A stretch of DNA of 64,000 nt. Source: Ignavibacteria bacterium (GTDB lineage: Bacteria; Bacteroidota; Ignavibacteria; Tepidaquicellales; Tepidaquicellaceae). The stretch spans positions 186,001 through 250,000 of the forward strand of contig JADJMZ010000007.1 in NCBI GenBank assembly GCA_016709315.1, in the 5' to 3' direction. Position numbers and translations under genes: made by a program. Below are positions 54,678-62,144 of this stretch, in pieces. The notes beneath the pieces were generated by a model that saw only the letters and a program-made list of their open reading frames with translations, did no database searches and was not told the origin of the DNA. Numbering within the stretch: the stretch's first letter is position 1; each line of letters opens with the position of its first letter.

Positions 54678-55074
54678 AAATTTTATAATGCACGTTTTGA
54701 GCGTTTTAAAATAATTAATATCTGGGGAAGAATCAAACTAAAAAGACATAAAACATTTAAAAGAATTAAATCCGCTTAAAAATATATAAAGTTATGTTTA
54801 TAGAATCATATATCAGGTATTAAGTAATATTGATGATTTATTGTATTTTTGCTCAATTTTTCACTTTTAAAATACTCTCTATAAAGTGAGAGGTTTCGAC
54901 TTGATAAAATCTTGAAGGATAGGTTAAATATAGGCAGTTACATATTATGACATTTAAATAAAAATACAAATAATTTACTGTCCTTTTAAAAATATCCGGA
55001 ATGCTGTGAGGTTTTATAATAATTGGAGAGGTTAATTTCATTGAAACACAACCGATAATTGAGTATTTTGAAAA
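54678..55074. other. Divergent intergenic region between carH and purM
   Basis: 397 bp without a supported gene. Contains the CGTTTT direct repeat near carH, a TATTTTTG match to TAnnTTTG at 54844-54851 on the + strand, and the inverted repeat TCACTTT/AAAGTGA at 54860-54866 and 54882-54888. No purine or cobalamin riboswitch consensus was recognised. It must carry both divergent promoters. Confidence 0.5.
54693..54707. promoter_or_regulatory. Candidate operator: direct repeat upstream of carH
   Basis: CGTTTT is repeated at 54693-54698 and 54702-54707, nine bases apart start to start, 15 to 30 bp before the carH ATG. A TATAAAAT-like stretch (- strand) lies between it and the start. CarH operators in Thermus are tandem repeats near the promoter, so this is the best candidate in the region. 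It is a weak match by itself. Confidence 0.35.
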
Positions 55075-56070
55075 GTGAAATTAAGTTACAAAAAATCAGG
55101 TGTCAATATCTCTGAAGCTGATAAATTCATTGATAAAATTAAACCTCTCGTAAAAAAATCCTTCACTGAAAATGTAATAAGCGGTATAGGAAATTTTGGA
55201 GCATTTTACCGGATTGAATTAAGTAAATATAAGAATCCTGTTTTTGTATCAAGTATAGACGGCGTAGGAACTAAGCTTAAAATTGCCTCCGAGCTGAATA
55301 AATTTGATACAATAGGTGAAGATTTAGTAAATCATTGTGTAAATGATATTGCAGTTTGCGGTGCGACTCCCCTATTCTTTCTGGATTATTATGCAACAGG
55401 CAGGCTGAGAAGCAAGGATGCCGCTGAAATTATAAAAGGAATAGTTAACGGATGCAGGAAAAATAAATGTTCTGTAATAGGTGGCGAGACAGCTGAAATG
55501 CCCGGTATATATCGTGGCAATGATTTTGATTTAGCCGGAGCGATTACAGGAATAGTAGAAAAGAAAAAGATTATTAATTCAAAGAACGTAAAGAAAGGTG
55601 ATGTACTTATAGGATTAAATTCCAATGGATTGCATACAAACGGATTTTCATTAGTAAGGAAGATATTTGATAACCGAAGAAAGCTGAATGTATATTATGA
55701 CGAGTTCGGAAAAACGATAGGTGAAGAGTTTCTTAAAATTCACAAATCATATCTTATTATTATACAGGACATACTTGAAAAATTCAGGATAAATTCAATT
55801 TCACATATTACAGGTGGAGGAATTTCAGGTAATACAAAAAGAGTTGTTCCTTCCCGGCTTGATATTGTAATAGACTGGAAATCATGGAAGAGACCTTTTG
55901 TATTTGATCTTATTCAGAAGAAAGGCGGAGTTTCAGAATCTGACATGAGGAGAACTTTCAATCTTGGCATTGGATTGATAATTATAGTGCCGAAGAATGA
56001 AGCTGATTCAATTTTAGAATATTTAAAATTCAAAAAAGAGAAATCTTATTTAATAGGTCATATAAATTAA
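55075..56070 (+). CDS. purM: Phosphoribosylformylglycinamidine cyclo-ligase (AIR synthetase)
   Basis: Fifth step of purine synthesis. 331 residues, close to the usual 340. N-terminal YKKSGVNISEADKFIDKI, the glycine loop SSIDGVGTKLKIA, VNDIAVCGATPLFFLDYYATG and CSVIGGETAEMPGIY are all characteristic. GTG start at 55075. No other pur genes are adjacent; the next gene follows after 80 bp. Confidence 0.95.
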   Translation: MKLSYKKSGVNISEADKFIDKIKPLVKKSFTENVISGIGNFGAFYRIELSKYKNPVFVSSIDGVGTKLKIASELNKFDTIGEDLVNHCVNDIAVCGATPLFFLDYYATGRLRSKDAAEIIKGIVNGCRKNKCSVIGGETAEMPGIYRGNDFDLAGAITGIVEKKKIINSKNVKKGDVLIGLNSNGLHTNGFSLVRKIFDNRRKLNVYYDEFGKTIGEEFLKIHKSYLIIIQDILEKFRINSISHITGGGISGNTKRVVPSRLDIVIDWKSWKRPFVFDLIQKKGGVSESDMRRTFNLGIGLIIIVPKNEADSILEYLKFKKEKSYLIGHIN

Positions 56071-56150
56071 CAAATAAATATCATAAAATATTTTTCTAAG
56101 AAGATAAAATGTATTTTCTGAAATAAATTATAAATTTTTAAATAAAAATT

Positions 56151-57531
56151 ATGAAGCCACAATCATTAGAAAGCAATGTAATCGGGAATTCAGCAAACGG
56201 AAGTATTACAAATAAATTTTCCGTAAACCCGCAGAATGTTCAGGATGAATTAAGAAAATTCATGCTTGTAGACGGATTTGATATTACAATTGACCTGGAA
56301 AAATCCTCCGGTTCTTATTTATATGATTCAAAGCATAAAAGAAAATTATTAGATTTTTTTACTTTTGTCGCATCACATCCATTGGGAATGAATCATCCGA
56401 AACTGAACAATGAATCATTTATAAAGGAGATTGGAAAAATTGCAGTTAACAAGCCATCTCTTTCAGATATATACACGGAAATTCAGGCGCAGTTTGTAGA
56501 AACTTTTTTCAGGATTGCGGTACCATCATATTTTAAATATTCCTTTTTTATTGAAGGCGGAGCATTAGCAGTAGAAAATACGTTGAAAGCAGCATTCGAC
56601 TGGAAAGTAAGAAAGAATTTCAAAAAAGGTTATAAAGAAGAAAAAGGTCATCAGATCATTCACTTCAATCAGGCGTTTCACGGACGAAGCGGTTATACTA
56701 TGTCTATGACAAATACTGATCCGAATAAGATTTTGTATTTTCCCAAATTCAACTGGCCTAGAGTATTAAATCCCAAGATCACATTTCCATTGACTGAAGA
56801 AAATCTTAAAAATGTAATTGCCGCTGAAAATGAGTCACTAAAACAGATCAAGGATTCAATTACTAATAACAAAGATGATATTGCTGCAATAATACTGGAA
56901 CCGATACAGGGTGAAGGAGGAGATAATCATTTCAGAAAAGAATTCTTTCTTCAGCTCAGGCAGATTTGTGATGAGAGTGAAGTAATGCTTATATTTGATG
57001 AAGTACAGACGGGTATTGCATTGACAGGAAAGTGGTGGGCTCATCAGCATTATGTTCAACCTGATCTTATATCTTTTGGAAAGAAAACACAGGTATGCGG
57101 AGTATTATCAACAGACAGAATTGATGAAATTGAAGAAAATGTATTCAGAAAGCCGAGCAGAATTAATTCAACATGGGGCGGGAATATGGTTGATATGAAA
57201 AGATTCAAAAAAATTCTTGAAATAATACAGGAAGAAGATCTTGTTAAAAATTGTGAAGTTAACGGTGAATATCTTCAGAGTAAATTAAATGATCTTTGCA
57301 TTTCATTTCCCGATAAAGTCTCAAACCCAAGAGGCAAAAGGTTTATTCTGCGCAATAGATGTGACTGACGGAGAGATGAGGAATAAACTAACTGCAAAAG
57401 CTCTTGAGAATGATCTTATGATACTCGGATCCGGAGAAAGATCAATCAGATTCAGACCTCCTGTAAATATTTCAAAAAGTGAAATAGATACAGGAATTTC
57501 CATCTTAGAAAAAGTCTTACATAGTATTTAG
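56151..57531 (+). pseudogene. lat: L-lysine 6-transaminase, frameshifted near C-terminus
   Basis: Class III PLP aminotransferase that moves the lysine epsilon-amino group to 2-oxoglutarate. Residues 1-396 (ATG 56151) contain FIEGGALAVENTLKAAFDWK, FHGRSGYTMSMTNTDPNK, FDEVQTGIALTGKWW and FGKKTQ with the PLP lysine. After VSNPRG the frame breaks off with RFILRNRCD and a stop at 57366-57368. The next frame continues perfectly with GLFCAIDVTDGEMRNKL and GERSIRFRPPVNISKSEID to TAG at 57529-57531. Removing one A from AAAA (57336-57339) restores an uninterrupted protein of about 459 residues. May be a consensus error. Confidence 0.87.
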
Positions 57532-57585
57532 TTTTTAATTAATTTAATTTAATGATATTAAGACTGAATCTAATTAAGATAATAT

Positions 57586-58044
57586 TTGATACCAGAAGAT
57601 ATAAAAGATACTTTCATAAACTATCTGAAGCTTAAAGCTCATAGAATAACAAATGAACGGTTTCTTATACTTGATTCCGCTTTAAACATCAACGGACATT
57701 TTGATGCAGATGAGTTATACCTTAAAATGAAGAATGATTATATAAATGTTTCGAGAGCAACAGTTTACAAGACACTTGAACTTATGAATGAATGCCATAT
57801 TCTTTCCAAGCACAATTTTAAAGGCGACAGGACGAGATACGAAACGAAAATCGGAAGAAATCCGCATTATCATATTATTTGCGTTACATGTAACAGGATA
57901 ACGGAATTTGAATATCCTATGATTGAAAAAATCCAAAGTAAAATCTGTAAGGAAAACAACCTTAAAATGGTTGATCACACATTTCAGGTATTTGTCAAAT
58001 GCGATCATCCTGAGACATGTGAATTTAATAAAAGATTAAATTAA
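57586..58044 (+). CDS. Fur-family metal-responsive regulator
   Basis: 152 residues, TTG start. Winged-helix part includes HRITNERFLILDSAL and VSRATVYKTLELM; the dimerisation part has HYHIICVTCNRITEFE and CDHPETCEF, with CxxC and a second Cys pair for structural zinc. The adjacent feoA-feoB genes point to iron (Fur) rather than peroxide (PerR) or zinc (Zur), but no residue decides it. 43 bp separates it from feoA. Confidence 0.9.
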   Translation: MIPEDIKDTFINYLKLKAHRITNERFLILDSALNINGHFDADELYLKMKNDYINVSRATVYKTLELMNECHILSKHNFKGDRTRYETKIGRNPHYHIICVTCNRITEFEYPMIEKIQSKICKENNLKMVDHTFQVFVKCDHPETCEFNKRLN

Positions 58045-58053
58045 AAAATTTTT

Positions 58054-58069
58054 ATCCGTATATATGGAT
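58054..58069. promoter_or_regulatory. Imperfect palindrome between fur-family gene and feoA
   Basis: ATCCGTATATATGGAT is a 16-bp palindrome with one mismatched pair, 18 bp before feoA. Position and symmetry suit a metal-regulator operator for feoAB. It is not a standard Fur box (GATAATGATAATCATTATC), so the cognate protein is uncertain. Confidence 0.4.
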
Positions 58070-58087
58070 TAAGTCTGAATAAGAATA

Positions 58088-58306
58088 ATGAGAACAGCTG
58101 CAGAACTTAAGTTAGGTGAAAAAGCAATTATAAAAGATATAGATAATACACATCCTTCTTCACACAGAATATTAGAGATAGGATTTACTCCCGGTCAGGA
58201 AATAGTATTATTGACTAAATCAATTTTTAATGATCCGATAGGATTATCCATACGCGGAACAATTTTTGCAATAAGAAAAAATGAAGCATCCTGTATAATA
58301 ATTTGA
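58088..58306 (+). CDS. feoA: Ferrous iron transport protein A
   Basis: 72-residue SH3-like protein: LKLGEKAIIKDIDN, RILEIGFTPGQEIVLL and DPIGLSIRGTIFAIRKNEA match FeoA. It supports FeoB, the ferrous iron pump. Its stop overlaps the feoB start by 4 bp (TTGA). Confidence 0.94.
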   Translation: MRTAAELKLGEKAIIKDIDNTHPSSHRILEIGFTPGQEIVLLTKSIFNDPIGLSIRGTIFAIRKNEASCIII

Positions 58307-60342
58307 CTTCGACACTTACAGAAAATAAAATTCCATTAATCACTTTAGTAGGTCAGCCAAATTCCGGTAAAACCACTTTATTCAATTATCTAAGCGGTAA
58401 AAACTACAAAACAGTAAATTACCCAGGTTCGACAGTAGAGTATTCAATTTCAAAAATACTTGGTAAATTTTCTATTAATGCAAATATCCTTGATTCACCC
58501 GGAATAATAAGTCTTATCCCATCATCTGCGGATGAAAAAATCTCAGTTGATTCTTTATTTTCCCATCCTAAATTCGGTAAACCTGAAATAGTAATTGTTA
58601 CAGTTGATTCAAGTCAGCTATCGCGGCATTTGTATCTTGTTAAGCAGCTGATAGATGCGAATTTCAATGTAATAGTCGTTCTAACAATGCTTGATATTCT
58701 CAGGAAAAAAAATCTTGATATTTCGGAAATTAAATTAAGCGAAATACTTGGCTGTAAAGTTATAAAAATTGACAGCAGATCCGGAAAAGGAATAAAAGAT
58801 CTTCTGTTATCGATTAAAAATTCTATTTCGGAAACTAATATTAATGAAGAATTATTTCCGGAAATGAACATTCATAATCAAAAAGAAAAACTTCTTGAAT
58901 CATACAGGCACATAGAGGAAATTGAAAAGGAAGTTTTATTCTACAAAGAACCTGAAAATGGAAATAATCATTTTGATATAAACGAAGTAAATAAAAAACT
59001 TATAGTTTTAAATTCGATCAGACTACCCAATAAACCTGATAACTTAACTTTGAAAATTGATAAGTTCACTCTGCACAAATTCTGGGGAATAATTATTTTT
59101 TTTCTTGTAATGTCAGTTACATTTACTTCAATTTTCTGGTTAGCTTCACCGCTGATGAATCTTATAAATGATATGTTTTCATTGCTTTCCTCCGGATCGG
59201 AAGTTTTATTTGGAGATACATTATTCGGCAATTTGATTTCGAACGGATTATTAAACGGACTGGGGTCAGTTCTTGTATTTTTACCGCAGATCCTTATATT
59301 ATTTCTGATTTTAGGACTGCTTGAAGATTCAGGTTATCTTGCAAGAGGCGCAATGCTGGCTGACAAACCTCTGTCAATGATAGGATTGAATGGCAAGTCC
59401 TTTGTTCCAATGCTTTCAGGTTTTGCATGCGCTATACCGGCTATTATGGCTACCAGAACTATTTCAAACAAAAGGGAAAGATTTTTAACTATTTTCATTA
59501 TTCCATTGATGAGCTGCAGTGCAAGAATTCCTGTCTATGTCCTTCTGGTAGCATTTCTAATACCTCAGGATAAGCCATGGATAGGAGGAATAGCTCTATC
59601 AGCCATATACATTTTTAGCATCTTCAGCTCATTAATTATCGCATCGGTCGTCAACAAATTTCAGGAAAAAATAATCAAAGAATCTGATAACTCTTCATTT
59701 ATTCTTGAACTTCCAGCTTACAGAAAACCAAAATTGAGTGATGTATTGAATAATACTTTTAAGAATGCAACTCAATACATAAAAAAAGCGGGTCCGGTAA
59801 TTATTTATCTGTCTGTATTCTTATGGATTCTGACTTATTTTCCAAATACCAATCCGCAGGTGAATGAATCAGGAAAATCAGAGAAAGAAATTTCCGAACT
59901 AAAAAATTCAGAAAGAATAATGACATCTTACGCATCGTCATTAGGAAAAATTATAGAACCGGTAATGAAACCCTTGGGATTAGACTGGAGAGTTGGAGTT
60001 TCGTTGATAGCAACATTTGCAGCAAGAGAGGTTTTTGTAAGTTCACTAGCGCTGATTTTTAAAATTACGGATGAAGGCGATAATATTCAGACTTCCATTC
60101 TTAAGGCAATGAAAGATGCACAAATTGAAAATACAGGTGAGAAACTATTTACGACAGCTACTACAACCGGGTTAATAATTTTCTTTGTGTTTGCTATGCA
60201 GTGTCTATCAACTGTAGCTATTTCAAGGAAGGAAACCGGGAGCTGGAGAATACCTGTTCTTCAGATACTGGTTTTTAGTTCAATAGCTTATGTTCTGAGT
60301 TTTCTGACTGTTAGCGGACTGAGATTTTTCGGAATAAACTAA
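58303..60342 (+). CDS. feoB: Ferrous iron transport protein B
   Basis: 679 residues, inner-membrane Fe(II) transporter. N-terminal G domain: LVGQPNSGKTTLFNYLSG (G1), switch region KTVNYPGSTVEYS, DSPG (G3) and TMLD in place of the NxxD-type G4. The membrane part has the conserved Gate segments GYLARGAMLADKPLSMIGLN and FVPMLSGFACAIPAIMATR, and PLMSCSARIPVYVLL. TTG start at 58303. Its stop is immediately next to the ychF stop on the other strand, with no terminator between them. Confidence 0.95.
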   Translation: MTSTLTENKIPLITLVGQPNSGKTTLFNYLSGKNYKTVNYPGSTVEYSISKILGKFSINANILDSPGIISLIPSSADEKISVDSLFSHPKFGKPEIVIVTVDSSQLSRHLYLVKQLIDANFNVIVVLTMLDILRKKNLDISEIKLSEILGCKVIKIDSRSGKGIKDLLLSIKNSISETNINEELFPEMNIHNQKEKLLESYRHIEEIEKEVLFYKEPENGNNHFDINEVNKKLIVLNSIRLPNKPDNLTLKIDKFTLHKFWGIIIFFLVMSVTFTSIFWLASPLMNLINDMFSLLSSGSEVLFGDTLFGNLISNGLLNGLGSVLVFLPQILILFLILGLLEDSGYLARGAMLADKPLSMIGLNGKSFVPMLSGFACAIPAIMATRTISNKRERFLTIFIIPLMSCSARIPVYVLLVAFLIPQDKPWIGGIALSAIYIFSIFSSLIIASVVNKFQEKIIKESDNSSFILELPAYRKPKLSDVLNNTFKNATQYIKKAGPVIIYLSVFLWILTYFPNTNPQVNESGKSEKEISELKNSERIMTSYASSLGKIIEPVMKPLGLDWRVGVSLIATFAAREVFVSSLALIFKITDEGDNIQTSILKAMKDAQIENTGEKLFTTATTTGLIIFFVFAMQCLSTVAISRKETGSWRIPVLQILVFSSIAYVLSFLTVSGLRFFGIN

Positions 60343-61446
60343 TCAAACATTAAACCGGAAGTGAACTATGTCCCCGTCTTCAATTACATAATCCTTACCT
60401 TCTATCTTTAATAATCCTTTTTCTTTAACTGCATGTTCGGACCTTAGCTCGATCAGATCTCTGTATTTCATTATTTCCGCTCTAATAAATCCCTTTTCAA
60501 AATCAGTGTGTATCTCCCCTGCTGCCTGCGGGGCTTTATGTCCTTTTGAAAGAGTCCACGCATGAACTTCCTTTTCACCTGCTGTAAAAAATGTAATAAG
60601 ATCCAGCAATTCATATCCTTTGCTGATAAGTCTGTCAAGTCCGGAATTATCGAGACCCATTTCTTTCAGAAAATCTTTTTTCTCATCTCTTGATTCCAGC
60701 TGAGCTATTTCTGATTCTATCTGAACAGACAAAATCAGAAACTGAGCATTCTCTTTTTCAGCGATTCCTTTCACAATTTCAGAATATAAATTACCTTTAA
60801 GATTTTTATCATCAACATTTGCAACATACAGTATCGGCTTATCAGTAAGAAGATGCAAATCCCTTATTACAATTTTTTCTTCATCACTGAGATCATTTGT
60901 AAAATACTTGGCAAGTCTCGAGCCGGACAGATGTTCTTTGAGTGAATTCATAAGGTCAACTTCCGTCTTTACTTTTTTATCACCGGTCTTCATAGCTTTT
61001 CCGGTTCGCTCAAGTCTTTTATCTATAGTATCAATGTCTTTGATAATTAATTCAGTTTCGATAATCTCAATATCATTCTTTGGATTTACTTTTCCTTCAA
61101 CATGAACAATATTATCATCATCAAAACACCTTACTATATGAATGATTGCATCAACTTCTCTTATGTGTGACAAAAACTGATTTCCGAGTCCTTCACCTTT
61201 TGAAGCGCCTTTAACAAGTCCGGCGATATCAACAAATTCAATTGTTGCAGGAACGATCTTTTTCGGAATATATAATTCTACAAGTTTATCTATTCTTATA
61301 TCTGGAACAATGACTGTTCCAACATTTGGATCAATAGTGCAAAAGGGATAATTAGCAGCTTCAGCGTTTTGAGATGAAGTTATAGCATTGAACAAAGTTG
61401 ATTTTCCAACATTAGGAAGACCTACTATTCCGCAACGAAATGACAT
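60343..61446 (-). CDS. ychF: Redox-regulated ribosome-binding ATPase YchF
   Basis: 367-residue Obg-family P-loop protein with ATP preference. Signatures: GIVGLPNVGKSTLFNAITSS, FCTIDPNVGTVIVPD (switch), DIAGLVKGASKGEGLGNQFL (G3) and the C-terminal TGS domain FFTAGEKEVHAWTLSKG. Length is normal. It converges tightly on feoB and starts 15 bp after the kinase-like gene. Confidence 0.96.
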   Translation of the reverse strand: MSFRCGIVGLPNVGKSTLFNAITSSQNAEAANYPFCTIDPNVGTVIVPDIRIDKLVELYIPKKIVPATIEFVDIAGLVKGASKGEGLGNQFLSHIREVDAIIHIVRCFDDDNIVHVEGKVNPKNDIEIIETELIIKDIDTIDKRLERTGKAMKTGDKKVKTEVDLMNSLKEHLSGSRLAKYFTNDLSDEEKIVIRDLHLLTDKPILYVANVDDKNLKGNLYSEIVKGIAEKENAQFLILSVQIESEIAQLESRDEKKDFLKEMGLDNSGLDRLISKGYELLDLITFFTAGEKEVHAWTLSKGHKAPQAAGEIHTDFEKGFIRAEIMKYRDLIELRSEHAVKEKGLLKIEGKDYVIEDGDIVHFRFNV

Positions 61447-61461
61447 ATAATTAAAATTAAT

Positions 61462-62091
61462 TTAAATTAAGAAATCAGTTTTTGTTAATAGTGAAAACAA
61501 TATTCCGAACATTAATGGAACAGATAAATTGTCGTCAATTTTGACCGGAAGTAATTCAAACACAGTAATCAGCATGAGTGAAATAACCCCTGATATTATT
61601 AAAACAATATTATCAGGTTTTATAACCACAAAAAATAAAATAACTCCTGTTAAGAAAAAAGAAATACTTCCTTCCATTGTTTTATTTCCGATATGATGTT
61701 TCCCGAAAACTTTACCGGCTATTGCTGCGGCAGAATCGCAAAAAACAATAATCAGCATAGATAGTATTGCAATATTTTTTTCAAAGATCAGAATGCATAA
61801 TAAAAAAGCGAGAATAATATATGTGCCGCCGGTAAAATAGATTCTTTCACTCTTATTTTCATGCGGTCTTAAAATATCGCCCAGGAATTTTCCATATACT
61901 TTTCTTACAAATTCTGACCGCATTCTTAAAATATCAATTATTACCATTGCAGCAAAAGCAGTCGTCAAAATTATTAAAAGAGGATTTCTTTCAATAAAAT
62001 AATATGAAACAGGTATTACTGAAGAAGAAAGATGAATTGCTTTTCTTTTTAATTCTATACTCAGACTAATTTTCTCAGAATCATTTTTCAT
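61462..62091 (-). CDS. Diacylglycerol/polyprenol kinase family membrane protein
   Basis: About 209 residues, seven hydrophobic segments, with LKRKAIHLSSSVIPVSYY, FTGGTYIILAFLL, FCDSAAAIAGKVFGKH and KTMEGSISFFLTGV. This is the SEC59/DGK-like (CTP-dependent polyprenol or diacylglycerol kinase) pattern, also seen in CDP-diglyceride synthases. ATG at 62091 is preferred; the in-frame TTG at 62097 lies inside the ftsH terminator T-tract. ychF follows after 15 bp. Confidence 0.82.
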   Translation of the reverse strand: MKNDSEKISLSIELKRKAIHLSSSVIPVSYYFIERNPLLIILTTAFAAMVIIDILRMRSEFVRKVYGKFLGDILRPHENKSERIYFTGGTYIILAFLLCILIFEKNIAILSMLIIVFCDSAAAIAGKVFGKHHIGNKTMEGSISFFLTGVILFFVVIKPDNIVLIISGVISLMLITVFELLPVKIDDNLSVPLMFGILFSLLTKTDFLI

Positions 62092-62094
62092 AGA

Positions 62095-62125
62095 CAAAAA
62101 AAAAGCGAGTGAATGCTCGCTTTTT
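62095..62125 (-). terminator. Rho-independent terminator of ftsH
   Basis: On the - strand: stem AAAAAGCGAG/CTCGCTTTTT (ten pairs; 62116-62125 with 62100-62109), loop of six, then a run of Ts into 62096. It ends at the start of the kinase-like gene downstream. Confidence 0.9.
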
Positions 62126-62144
62126 AAAAAACTAAAAATATATT

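Noticed and set aside
54885..54910. GGTTTCGACTTG near purM, resembling a tRNA T-arm
   Set aside because: Flanking stems do not close and no CCA end or anticodon arm is visible.
54853..55041. 62-residue ORF on the - strand in the carH-purM gap
   Set aside because: No domain, composition not gene-like, and it covers the region where the divergent promoters must be.
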